A DNA stretch of 64,000 nt, from the NCBI GenBank assembly GCA_903862885.1, contig CAIOZU010000028.1, positions 1 to 64,000 on the forward strand, read 5' to 3'. Below, piece by piece: positions 53,134 to 60,739 of this stretch (its first letter is position 1; the number at the start of each line of letters is the position of its first letter). The translations under genes were made by a program, and so were the position numbers. The notes below the pieces were generated by a model that ran no database searches, had not been told where the DNA came from, and saw nothing but the letters and a program-made list of their open reading frames with translations. This stretch comes from an uncultured Pseudomonadota bacterium. Its GTDB lineage: Bacteria; Pseudomonadota; Gammaproteobacteria; Steroidobacterales; Steroidobacteraceae.

Positions 53134-53757
53134 ATGACCGTTCTCAACCTACGAGTCCCTTTCGTCGATAATGACGCCGTCAAAAAGCTCGGCGCCCGTT
53201 GGAATCCGGTAAGTAAGACCTGGTATGTGCCAGAGGGTCTAAATCCAGTCCTATTCAGTGAGTGGCTTGCGCCACCACCTGACGTCAACGTTCGATCGTC
53301 TCGTTATCTGCTCGCCTGCTCACAACACCAGTGCCACCGCTGCAACAAATGGAGCGCCATTTATGGCTTCATGCTGCCAGTTGGTCATGAGGCGCTTAAT
53401 GTCGGTGAAACGGAAGAGGAGGATGAATGGGAATATGGTGACGATCCTACCCTCCTCTCACATATTGAATACTTGTGTCCTACCGTGGCGGCACGCGTAG
53501 CTGCACTCACGCCTTTTTATAGGCCATCGTTTACGACGGATCAAAACGAATTTTACTACTGCAATTTTTGTGAGCATTGTCAGGCGCGTTTTAACGATCA
53601 CCAGCTGTTTTCAGAACCCGGTGAAGGCTTTGTTGCGTTTTGTCTAGAAGATGCCCAGCGCATTCAATTAATCGACATCAAAGAATCTTTCGCCGCCCAG
53701 TGCAATGGTCTATCGATAGGCATCGCACTCTTTGAGGACATGACCTATGTGGAATAA
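53134..53757 (+). CDS. DUF5710-domain zinc-cluster protein
   Basis: About 207 residues from ATG 53134 with GGAG upstream. LRVPFVDNDAVKKLGARWNP and KTWYVPEGLNP form an N-terminal DUF5710 module. Two cysteine clusters follow, CSQHQCHRCNKW and YYCNFCEHCQARF, likely binding zinc, around an acidic loop (ETEEEDEWEYGDD). This looks like a plasmid accessory protein acting on nucleic acid or protein partners, but no function is known. Its module links it to the exonuclease upstream. Confidence 0.72.
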   Translation: MTVLNLRVPFVDNDAVKKLGARWNPVSKTWYVPEGLNPVLFSEWLAPPPDVNVRSSRYLLACSQHQCHRCNKWSAIYGFMLPVGHEALNVGETEEEDEWEYGDDPTLLSHIEYLCPTVAARVAALTPFYRPSFTTDQNEFYYCNFCEHCQARFNDHQLFSEPGEGFVAFCLEDAQRIQLIDIKESFAAQCNGLSIGIALFEDMTYVE

Positions 53758-54013
53758 CGATCGGCAGGGAGTGGCGGCGGCAGGCCGCCACGCCCTTAGA
53801 CAACGGGCTGCCAAACGCGAAGCTCCTACGCGCGATCCACCAACGGATACTGCCGGGACACGTGACGGCAACTGGCGGTCGATCAGTCTCAAGCGGCACA
53901 CTGCAAACTCAAGCGACTCGCATCATAGCGAAAGCCCCTCATCGAGTTGCTGCTGGCTATTTTGTTCTAATGTTCGGCTCGATGACATCGACAATGGCCG
54001 TGTTTGTCGATAG
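53747..54013 (+). CDS. Possible small protein overlapping the relaxase end (doubtful)
   Basis: An 88-codon frame whose ATG overlaps the stop region of the zinc-cluster gene by 11 bases. It starts polar and basic (MWNNDRQGVAAAGRHALRQR), then runs antisense across the last 91 bases of the relaxase gene, where its sequence becomes low-complexity serine-rich. The first half may be a real small gene; the second half looks like shadow coding. No motif is recognised. Confidence 0.25.
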   Translation: MWNNDRQGVAAAGRHALRQRAAKREAPTRDPPTDTAGTRDGNWRSISLKRHTANSSDSHHSESPSSSCCWLFCSNVRLDDIDNGRVCR

Positions 54014-54789
54014 AGACGCCAGCGGCTCACCGCCTCCATCGCATCCGGCATGTGCCCTTCGCGCGCAAGGAAGCTTGGTATCAACGCCTCAGTCGCCACG
54101 GGGTGCACCCTGGCGTTCTCACTGGGCTGTATCAGTAAACCCTGGCGCGCCAGGGTGATTCGAGAGCGTGCTTCTAGTCTCGAATCAATACCCGCCTCGG
54201 CCAATTGCTCGTTGGCTAAGGTAGCCCAATGTGACCGAAGCTCGCGGTACTCCGTAGCGATATAAGGCAGCCCACGTTGGTGCCGGTTCGTGTTGGAGAT
54301 CTCTATATTGGTTTTAGCGCCAAACCCGTCAGGAGTAACCTCCCGCGTACTCGTGAGTAAATGCACGTGATGATTACGCGGGTCGCCGCGCTGGGTCGGC
54401 CCATGGATTGCAATATCGACGGCGGTGCCGTAACGATTGGCCAATTGGTTTGCATAATCCCGTACAAGGATCAGTCGCTTGGCATCAGTGAGCTCATGTG
54501 GGAGTGCGAGTGTGTACTCGCGCCCTACCCGCGCATTACGCCGCGTCTCTATCTGCTCTGCTTCATTCCACAGAGTCCGCCGATCACGGGCCCAATCGCC
54601 CTCCGCACCGCGCATGGAGTCCGGTAACAGGATCTCTGCGTACTTCAGTCCCGCGACTTTTCGATAGTCATGTTGCTTACCGGTGCGGTTGTCTTTTATT
54701 TTGTCTCGGGAGATATAAGCGGCTTTAGCGATCGCACTGTGTCCTTTACTTCGTGACAATGAGCGCACTTTGAAAAACATGATGCTCAT
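53923..54789 (-). CDS. MobA/MobL-family relaxase
   Basis: About 288 residues from ATG 54789 with AGGACG upstream. FFKVRSLSRSKGHSAIAKAA is the MobA/MobL start that carries strand I, and GDPRNHHVHLL near residue 135 is the histidine metal-binding motif of the HUH nuclease. Relaxases nick one strand at oriT and lead it through the secretion channel. The protein covers the relaxase domain and a short tail, with no primase or helicase domain. It is the only relaxase seen here and would normally need a VirD4 coupling protein to reach the VirB channel. Confidence 0.87.
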   Translation of the reverse strand: MSIMFFKVRSLSRSKGHSAIAKAAYISRDKIKDNRTGKQHDYRKVAGLKYAEILLPDSMRGAEGDWARDRRTLWNEAEQIETRRNARVGREYTLALPHELTDAKRLILVRDYANQLANRYGTAVDIAIHGPTQRGDPRNHHVHLLTSTREVTPDGFGAKTNIEISNTNRHQRGLPYIATEYRELRSHWATLANEQLAEAGIDSRLEARSRITLARQGLLIQPSENARVHPVATEALIPSFLAREGHMPDAMEAVSRWRLYRQTRPLSMSSSRTLEQNSQQQLDEGLSL

Positions 54790-55030
54790 GACGACGTCCT
54801 GGCGTAACCGGGGAACGGTTAAGCAATAAAGAAGAGGCGTCATGATCAAAGGCGCTAGCTGCCGGGAGTAGCTGCAAAATTTGCTTTATATCGAGAATGG
54901 CGTGGGTGCGTGATGGCGGTTCATCCGCGACGGGAAAACGGTGCTCGAGCGGTTCCCTCGAACCAATCTTCGGTTTTTTCACAACGGCGTTTTACGCGTT
55001 CTTAAGGAAGTTATAGGGATACAGGAAGAG

Positions 55031-55047
55031 ATACAGGGGGCCTGTAT
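55031..55047. repeat. Inverted repeat ATACAGG-GGG-CCTGTAT
   Basis: Perfect 7-base arms (55031-55037 and 55041-55047) with a 3-base loop. The left arm is also part of a direct repeat GATACAGG that begins 12 bases earlier. It lies 240 bases upstream of the relaxase start, where oriT or a relaxase binding site is often found. Its role is inferred from position only. Confidence 0.6.
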
Positions 55048-55147
55048 AAAGCATTGATTTTATTATATAAAAATCATTTTTGCGAAGTGATGCAACGCGT
55101 ATGGCAGAGGGATGCGACCCCTTTTTCTCAAGCCTGTCACGCTGAAG

Positions 55148-55353
55148 CGGTAGGGTTGCAACGGAGGGGGTGAAATCGGTCCAATCGGGAAACCGCAATA
55201 AATAGTTTATATAACAGGGGGTTAGTGAGTTTTCGGTAGAGATGCAACGGCCTCACGTGAGGTTGAAGTGAAGCCTTCTTAAGCGCTTGTTTTTAAGAGT
55301 TTTTTCGAAAAAATTCGCAGTGGCTTTTGAAACGAGCGGTAGAGATGTAACAG
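55148..55353. repeat. Iteron-like direct repeats (three copies)
   Basis: CGGTAGGGTTGCAACGG (55148-55164), CGGTAGAGATGCAACGG (55234-55250) and CGGTAGAGATGTAACAG (55337-55353) share the core CGGTAGRGWTGYAAC in the same direction. Weaker related cores (GATGCAACG near 55089-55097 and GATGCGACC near 55111-55119) lie to the left. Spacing is about 86 and 103 bases, wider than in classical tandem iterons. They sit just downstream of repA and could bind RepA. Confidence 0.65.
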
Positions 55354-55394
55354 ATTTTGTTAAATCGCCGTGCAGCGCTCGGTGGACGACGAAC

Positions 55395-56501
55395 TTAAGT
55401 CCTCGTTTTGTGACCCACGCGAGTGGGCGTCACATGCGGTCTAGAGGGCAGCAGCAGCACGCCTCGATCATCGGTTTTGACTTTGGCGTCGCCGTATACC
55501 AACTGCACGCGTTGTAACGAACCCATAAAGAATCGGCGAAATTTACGCAACTCCGCATAGCCGTGACCAAATTGCCCGGACAATTGCGCCCAGGTGACAA
55601 GACTGGGCTTACTCAAATGAAACAATCGATGCACGAGCCACGCGTACACATCGAGATCCATCGGACTTTTACGCAGCTGGCGAATGGCGTGGGTACTCAA
55701 AGGGGCGGAGCGCTCCAGGATAGAGTTGAATAGCCCACTCGACAGGGTGAGCGAACTCCCCTGCCCCACGTGATGGTCATTGTCCCACCACAACTGGGCT
55801 TCTTCCGCGAATAAGGCTTGTCTGAGGTGTAAGCCGGTGCGGCCACTGGCGTCGCGAATATTTTCATCAATGGAAAGTGTGCTGTGAATCAGTCGCAGCA
55901 GTTGATTGGCATAGACCCGCAGACTCCCCCGCTCCCCGCGGGTGATGGGGATCTCGAGCAACCTTAAAAAATCATGCACCGAGTGCCCGAGAAAAATATC
56001 GGGTGATCGGGTACGAATGGCCTCGCTCGCGCAATAGATGGTGAGTAATCGTGCGGGCACGCCGTAGGGCAACCCGGCTTCCGGTCGGGTGGTGCCCAAG
56101 GTGAGCTCCAGCCAACCATTTTTTCGGGAGAAGGTGGCGACATCACCCGGGTCGGCGTGCGGGAAAGAGCATTGGATCAGGGGCACGTAATGGAAGGAGA
56201 TGCCCTCCTCCACCATCTCGGTGGCTGCTTTGAGTGCTAAGCGACCGGCCGCCTCGCGCGGTGGGGACGCTTGTTTTTGTAAAGCACGCAGGGCCCCGTC
56301 GGTGAGTGCCCGCGGGCCGGGTAACTCGCTTCGGATAAAAGCACTCGCCGGAAAGTCAGAAAAATGCGGCTGGAGGATATCAGGACTGAATCCGTCAGAG
56401 ACTAGCTGTGCCAATATGCGCGCGCGAGAGTATCCTGCAGCCGTGTATCGCTGCATACGGATGCTTAAGTTAGGTCCGACGGAGGTAGTTTCAGTGCCCA
56501 C
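55395..56501 (-). CDS. repA: Plasmid replication initiator RepA (RPA family)
   Basis: A 368-residue protein. LPYGVPARLLTIYCASEAIR followed by RTRSPDIFLGHSVHDFLRLL and RGERGSLRVYANQLLRLIHS is the core of the plasmid-encoded RepA (RPA) family. MDLDVYAWLVHRLFHLS is the late conserved helix. It should bind origin repeats and load replication proteins. The GTG at 56501 is the longest start; ATG 56456 is the alternative, and neither has a clear ribosome-binding site. It diverges from parA across 66 bases. Confidence 0.87.
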   Translation of the reverse strand: MGTETTSVGPNLSIRMQRYTAAGYSRARILAQLVSDGFSPDILQPHFSDFPASAFIRSELPGPRALTDGALRALQKQASPPREAAGRLALKAATEMVEEGISFHYVPLIQCSFPHADPGDVATFSRKNGWLELTLGTTRPEAGLPYGVPARLLTIYCASEAIRTRSPDIFLGHSVHDFLRLLEIPITRGERGSLRVYANQLLRLIHSTLSIDENIRDASGRTGLHLRQALFAEEAQLWWDNDHHVGQGSSLTLSSGLFNSILERSAPLSTHAIRQLRKSPMDLDVYAWLVHRLFHLSKPSLVTWAQLSGQFGHGYAELRKFRRFFMGSLQRVQLVYGDAKVKTDDRGVLLLPSRPHVTPTRVGHKTRT

Positions 56502-56567
56502 GGCGATCTTTTTTACCTTTTACTCGTTTCAGACGCACGGACTTCTGGTAAATTCTATCGGAAATCC

Positions 56568-57770
56568 GTGAACGAGACCTTCCGGGAGATCAGTGTGCCA
56601 GTCACCCGAGCGATTGACAAGCTAGACGATATTCTCGCGTCCAGTGAAAGCTTTTTGACCAAAATGCATGAGATGGGGCAGTCGCCGCATGAGCGGAAGT
56701 CCTTGCAGCGTTTGTTCAGTCCGTCAGAGGCGGCGGCCATGGTGGGACGGGATCGGACCACCTTAGCCAGAGCCGAAGCGGAACTCATGGTGACGCCCGC
56801 GGCGCGTAACCCGGATAACAACCGCCGGGTGGGTTACACGCTCGAGCAGGTGCAAGCCTTTCGGGCGCACTTTGGGACCTTGCCGCACCGGGATCCAGAA
56901 CGCGATCAGCCGATGGTGATTGCTTGCCAGAACTTCAAAGGCGGGGTGGGGAAGTCAACCACCTGCATTAACTTTGCTCATTACTTGGCGCTCAAAGGCT
57001 ATCGGGTCTTGGTGATTGATACCGACAGCCAAGCGACCACGACATCCATGTTTGGTTACGTGCCAGACGCCGAGATCGCCCAAGACGATACGATTTTGGC
57101 CTATTTGGGTGGGGCACATGCCACCTTGGACCCCGTGGTACGGAAGACGTATTTCCCTGGCATTGATCTGATTCCGGCGTGTCTGGCGCTCTATGAGGCG
57201 GAGATTGCACTGGTTCTGCACATTGCCGAGCAGGCAACCCCTGAAGCCCGGCGAGAAGTCTTTGCGGAGCTCAGTTACGGTATTCAGACGGTGGCACAGA
57301 ACTACGATGTGGTGCTCCTTGATTCGCCGCCGGCCTTAGGGGTGATTTCCCTGAATGTGTTGATCGCAGCCGATGCGCTGTTGGTGCCGACCGCCGCCAA
57401 GATGTTCGATTTCTCATCGACCGTGCAGTTCTTTCGGATGATTCGCAACTACGTGGCGCAATTGGCCCCAGAGAAGAGTTATCGGTGGATCTCGGTGTTG
57501 ACCACGCTGTATGACCAGCGCTACGACAGCCAACGGCAGTTCGTCGATGTGATGCGCGCGTGTTTTGGTGAATCCGTGTTTCAACGGGTGTTTTTCCATT
57601 CGGCTGAGGTGATTAACGCCTCGGCCCAGTTCGTGGGGCCTTACGAAGTGGCCAAGCCCAATCGCAAAGTGCTGGAAATGATGGACGGCGTGTATCGCGA
57701 GATTGAGCTGGCGATCCTTCGGGAGTGGCCATCCAAACGAGCTGAATTAAGTGCGCAGGGCATCACCTGA
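56568..57770 (+). CDS. parA: ParA-type partition ATPase
   Basis: A 400-residue protein from GTG 56568. The N-terminal 100 residues hold a helix-turn-helix (LFSPSEAAAMVGRDRTTLAR), as in type Ia ParA proteins that repress their own operon. CQNFKGGVGKSTTCINFAHY is the deviant Walker A loop near residue 124 and DVVLLDSPPALGVISLNVLI the Walker B region. With ParB it positions plasmid copies at cell division. A small symmetrical element (CGGAAATCCG) overlaps the start and could be the operator. Confidence 0.92.
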   Translation: MNETFREISVPVTRAIDKLDDILASSESFLTKMHEMGQSPHERKSLQRLFSPSEAAAMVGRDRTTLARAEAELMVTPAARNPDNNRRVGYTLEQVQAFRAHFGTLPHRDPERDQPMVIACQNFKGGVGKSTTCINFAHYLALKGYRVLVIDTDSQATTTSMFGYVPDAEIAQDDTILAYLGGAHATLDPVVRKTYFPGIDLIPACLALYEAEIALVLHIAEQATPEARREVFAELSYGIQTVAQNYDVVLLDSPPALGVISLNVLIAADALLVPTAAKMFDFSSTVQFFRMIRNYVAQLAPEKSYRWISVLTTLYDQRYDSQRQFVDVMRACFGESVFQRVFFHSAEVINASAQFVGPYEVAKPNRKVLEMMDGVYREIELAILREWPSKRAELSAQGIT

Positions 57771-57781
57771 AGGGGGCTGGG

Positions 57782-58759
57782 ATGAGCAATAAAAAGCTAT
57801 TTGGTGGGACGAAGTTGGGTGATATTGCGTCGTCGCTTAAAACCCGACCGGAGATCGAACCGGTGCGATCGGGCATGCGCGCGGTGCTGCCCACCGCGGA
57901 GCTCGCCTTGCAAGGTCGCACGAGTCCGGGGCTGACCCGCGAGACGATTTTGAGCGTGGATCCGAAGCGCTGCCGGGGTTGGAAATACCATAACCGCACC
58001 GCGGCGTGGTACACCCGCGAACGATGTGAAGATTTGATTCAGTCCATACCCAAAGACGGGCAGCAGGAGCCTGCCTTGGCGCGCCGTTTGGTGGGGGACA
58101 GCGAGTTTGACTACGAGATTATCTACGGCATGCGTAGGCGCTATGCCTGTGAAGCCACCAACCACAAGCTGAAGGTTCGGGTGGTGGATATTCCAGACAG
58201 TCAGGCGGCAGTGTTGATGCATTTGGAGAATGCGGATCGACAGGACATCACGCCCATGGAGCGCGCTTTGTCCTTCCAGATTCAGCTTGAAGCCAAGCTT
58301 TTTCCCACACAAGATTCGCTTGCCCAGGCCCTTAATGTATCGAAAGGGCAGGTCGCCAAGATGCTCAAAGCTGCCCAATTGCTGAACCACGGGCCGATCG
58401 CCAGTCTGATTCTTGATCGCTCCGCCGTCCCAGTAGAGCAGGCCTATAAGCTGATTGCCCTGATGGAGCGGCCGGGTGCGCGGGATGTGGTGTTGCAGGC
58501 CGCTAAGAATCTGGCGCGCCGAGAGGAGGAGGGCGGTCGAGATCCCCGGGTGGTGTTAAAGCTGTTGTTGGCGAGCCTCGATCAAAGTCGGAAGTTGTCG
58601 CCGATGCGTCGGGAGTACAATGTGGGCAGTGCCGGTCGCGCCATTCTCACTCGCAATGCCAAGGGCAAAGTCACCTTGGCTTTCCCGAAGGGTCTTAAGG
58701 TCGCTGATCGGGAGAGCGTGATGCAAGCGATCGAGCAGGTGCTTCAGGATCTGAGCTGA
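57782..58759 (+). CDS. parB: ParB-type partition protein
   Basis: A 325-residue DNA-binding protein, 11 bases after parA. IIYGMRRRYACEATNHKLKV is ParB box II, LENADRQDITPMERALSFQI the next block, and DSLAQALNVSKGQVAKMLKA the helix-turn-helix. It binds parS sites and stimulates ParA. Candidate sites lie directly downstream. Family length is normal. Confidence 0.92.
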   Translation: MSNKKLFGGTKLGDIASSLKTRPEIEPVRSGMRAVLPTAELALQGRTSPGLTRETILSVDPKRCRGWKYHNRTAAWYTRERCEDLIQSIPKDGQQEPALARRLVGDSEFDYEIIYGMRRRYACEATNHKLKVRVVDIPDSQAAVLMHLENADRQDITPMERALSFQIQLEAKLFPTQDSLAQALNVSKGQVAKMLKAAQLLNHGPIASLILDRSAVPVEQAYKLIALMERPGARDVVLQAAKNLARREEEGGRDPRVVLKLLLASLDQSRKLSPMRREYNVGSAGRAILTRNAKGKVTLAFPKGLKVADRESVMQAIEQVLQDLS

Positions 58760-58765
58760 ACCTAG

Positions 58766-58780
58766 GTTTCGAGACGAAAC
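58766..58780. promoter_or_regulatory. Candidate parS palindrome
   Basis: GTTTCG and CGAAAC form perfect 6-base arms around AGA, seven bases after the parB stop. A half-site GTTTCG recurs at 58816. Position and symmetry fit a ParB-binding site, but the motif does not equal any parS I can name. Confidence 0.5.
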
Positions 58781-58903
58781 ATCAGTAACCTATTGAATAT
58801 AAAAGATAAATAGGTGTTTCGGGTACACGATTAAGGGGTCGAGTGTCGGGGAGTGTTGACCGGCCCGTGATGAACGAGGGATGCCCACGGGCAACCCGGC
58901 TTT

Positions 58904-58925
58904 CGTGGAACATCTCGTGGAACAT
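58904..58925 (+). repeat. CGTGGAACAT tandem repeat
   Basis: CGTGGAACAT occurs at 58904-58913 and again at 58916-58925, 12 bases apart, in the noncoding space after parB. Partition and copy-control regions often hold such repeats. It could be a second ParB or KfrA site. Confidence 0.55.
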
Positions 58926-59008
58926 TTAATTTAATAAGATACTGATTTTATTATTAATAGTTGTTTTAAGGACCCCGATTTTCTTTGTCTTAATGGCTAA
59001 ATAGCGCA

Positions 59009-59030
59009 GTTACGGAAAATTTTCCATAAC
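59009..59030. promoter_or_regulatory. Palindromic operator upstream of the KfrA-like gene
   Basis: GTTACGGAAAA and TTTTCCATAAC meet with no spacer to give a 22-base palindrome with one mismatched pair. It ends 6 bases before the first possible start of the KfrA-like gene and would overlap its promoter. KfrA proteins repress their own gene, which fits. Confidence 0.6.
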
Positions 59031-59036
59031 TATGCT

Positions 59037-59504
59037 ATGCTCGATCCTATGCGTCCTCCTTTATTGACCGATGAGGCCATCACCGCCGTGATGACCGAGA
59101 TCCAAGGTCTCGGCCGTCGGGTGACGGGCGTGGCGGTCAGGACTTTGCTGCACCAACGGTATGGTGCCCGTGGGGGAGTGGCCCGGATCTATCGCCTGGT
59201 GGCCGAAGCCACCACCCCGGTGCAATTACCCTCGGTGCCACGCAGCGTCTCTGAGGAATCCAGAGAAGCGGCCATTGCACGCGCCGAGGTGGCAGAAGAG
59301 CGGGAGCGGGTGCATCAGGTGCGCTGGGCACGCGAGATGGATGCCTTGCGCAGCAAAGTGGATGCCACGGATCGTCTGCAGCAGGAACTGACTTTATATC
59401 GGACGCGAGTCTCTGAGCTGACGCGGGCATTGGCCAGCGCCCATTCGCGGATTGTTGAATTAGAGGCCTCACCGGTGGCCACGCCACTGCTCCGTGATGT
59501 CTGA
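59037..59504 (+). CDS. KfrA-like DNA-binding coiled-coil protein
   Basis: A 155-residue protein. ITAVMTEIQGLGRRVTGVAV and LLHQRYGARGGVARIYRLVA match the DNA-binding N-terminal domain of KfrA-type plasmid proteins. Residues about 73-145 are highly charged and heptad-like (AEVAEERERVHQVRWAREMD), a probable coiled coil. It is much shorter than RP4 KfrA. It probably binds the palindrome just upstream and may aid plasmid stability. ATG 59049 is an alternative start. Confidence 0.75.
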   Translation: MLDPMRPPLLTDEAITAVMTEIQGLGRRVTGVAVRTLLHQRYGARGGVARIYRLVAEATTPVQLPSVPRSVSEESREAAIARAEVAEERERVHQVRWAREMDALRSKVDATDRLQQELTLYRTRVSELTRALASAHSRIVELEASPVATPLLRDV

Positions 59505-59949
59505 CTTTGGTGTCCAGTCTGATCGCACGATGCTTGAGCCGGCTTATCGGCAGACACACTATGTGATCGTGGGTGCGGCCGTGCCATTCACGCTTTTCAT
59601 CGATCAACCGAGCGTCGAACTACGACGTTGCTATGTCGCGCAGGGCGTGAGCTGCTCCGTTTTTTTGACGGCTTGGAATCCCCTGAGCGTCATGACTGAT
59701 CCACGGATCAATCAGCGTGCGCAGCAGCAGCTGTTGGATCACTTAGGTGCAGTCGGGTGGACTTACCTTTTAGCTGATGCGCTCGATCCGATGGGGCATT
59801 GGCCGACGGAGTCAGGGGTGTTGGTCTTTGGGGTTGATCAGCACCAAGCAGTGACACTGGGTGCGGCTTACCAGCAGAATGCCGTGGTGTGGTGTGACGA
59901 GAGTGCAACGCCTACACTGCGGTGGTGCGTGCCACCAGACAGGTGCTGA
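59497..59949 (+). CDS. DUF3293 family protein
   Basis: About 150 residues from ATG 59497, overlapping the KfrA-like stop by 8 bases. FLTAWNPLSVMTD and GHWPTESGVLVFGVD with QNAVVW near the end match DUF3293, a small soluble family of unknown function usually found on chromosomes. Translational coupling to the KfrA-like gene suggests it belongs to the plasmid block. It is the last gene of that block. Confidence 0.83.
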   Translation: MSDFGVQSDRTMLEPAYRQTHYVIVGAAVPFTLFIDQPSVELRRCYVAQGVSCSVFLTAWNPLSVMTDPRINQRAQQQLLDHLGAVGWTYLLADALDPMGHWPTESGVLVFGVDQHQAVTLGAAYQQNAVVWCDESATPTLRWCVPPDRC

Positions 59950-60006
59950 CGTGAAACGAGTGCAGGCGTTTTTTTATTTTTCGGTGCGTGTTTAAGGGAG
60001 GGTGGA

Positions 60007-60696
60007 ATGACCAGTTATGTGGTGACTCCATTGCCACGGCCGTCGGTGGCGGTGGATGGTGAAGCGGGTCGCTTTCCGGTACAGCGTATTTATTGCGTAG
60101 GTTTTAACTATGCTGAGCACACCGTGGAAATAGTAAAAGACACGGCGAAGACACCACCGGTGCTGTTTGCTAAAGCCTCTGACACGCTGTTGGCGGATGG
60201 CCAAGAACTGCCTTATCCGCCGAAGACCGCTGATTTGCACTATGAGGTTGAGCTGGTGGTGGCGATTGGTACGGGCGGTGCTCAGATTCGGGCTGATCGT
60301 GCCCTGGATCATGTCTATGGCTACGCGGTGGGTAACGATTTTACGCGCCGTGATCTGCAAAATCACGCGCGGGCTCACGGTCAACCTTGGGAAACTGCAA
60401 AGACCTTTGAGGGAGCATCAGGGATCGGTGCGATTTATGCGACGCCGATGGTAGGGCACCTCACGCGGGGCCGAATTTGGCTGTCAGTGAATGGGGTTGT
60501 GCGCCAGGACAGTGACTTATCACAGATGATTTGGTCAGTGCCTGACATCATTGCAGAGATGTCGAGTTATTTTCGCCTACAACCGGGCGATCTCATTTAT
60601 ACCGGCACCCCGGCTGGGGTGGGTGCGTTGTCGGTGGGCGACGTGGTGGTGGCGGGCATCGACTCCTTAGGCACACTGACACACCGAGTCGTCTAA
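60007..60696 (+). CDS. Fumarylacetoacetate hydrolase family protein (fumarylpyruvate hydrolase-like)
   Basis: A 229-residue enzyme. IYCVGFNYAEHTVE, PVLFAKASDTLLADGQ and LHYEVELVVAIGTGG (metal-binding glutamates) lead to GYAVGNDFTRRDLQ, and GDLIYTGTPAGVGAL closes the fold. The family hydrolyses C-C bonds in 3-acylpyruvates or related keto acids; short members resemble fumarylpyruvate hydrolases and oxaloacetate decarboxylase-type proteins. No gentisate genes adjoin. GGGAGG precedes the ATG. Confidence 0.88.
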   Translation: MTSYVVTPLPRPSVAVDGEAGRFPVQRIYCVGFNYAEHTVEIVKDTAKTPPVLFAKASDTLLADGQELPYPPKTADLHYEVELVVAIGTGGAQIRADRALDHVYGYAVGNDFTRRDLQNHARAHGQPWETAKTFEGASGIGAIYATPMVGHLTRGRIWLSVNGVVRQDSDLSQMIWSVPDIIAEMSSYFRLQPGDLIYTGTPAGVGALSVGDVVVAGIDSLGTLTHRVV

Positions 60697-60739
60697 ACCC
60701 ATTCTGCTGGTGTCCGGCCGCCGCTGCGTGGGCAGATAT

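Larger units (their letters stand above)
54790..55394. other. 605-base noncoding region: likely oriT and replication origin
   Basis: No convincing gene lies between the relaxase and repA. The stretch holds a 7-base-armed inverted repeat at 55031-55047, direct GATACAGG repeats beside it, an AT-rich segment near 55055-55080, three iteron-like 17-base repeats, and a 14-base T6-CG-A6 palindrome at 55300-55313. This layout is expected for plasmid origins lying between mob and rep. No nick site was recognised by sequence. Confidence 0.6.
43150..59950. mobile_element. Plasmid-type backbone block (T4SS, relaxase, replication, partition)
   Basis: Everything from virB11 to the DUF3293 gene belongs to plasmid biology: VirB2 to VirB11, a MobA/MobL relaxase, an iteron-bearing spacer, RepA, ParA, ParB and a KfrA-like regulator. 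Boundaries are approximate and set by flanking ordinary genes. No integrase, tRNA target or flanking direct repeat was identified. This is either an integrated plasmid or the backbone of a large plasmid that also carries the rest of the window. VirD4 and VirB1 are absent. Confidence 0.65.

Noticed and set aside
43098-60006. Search for flanking direct repeats or an integrase around the plasmid block
   Set aside because: None was visible by eye on either side, so no attachment site is reported.
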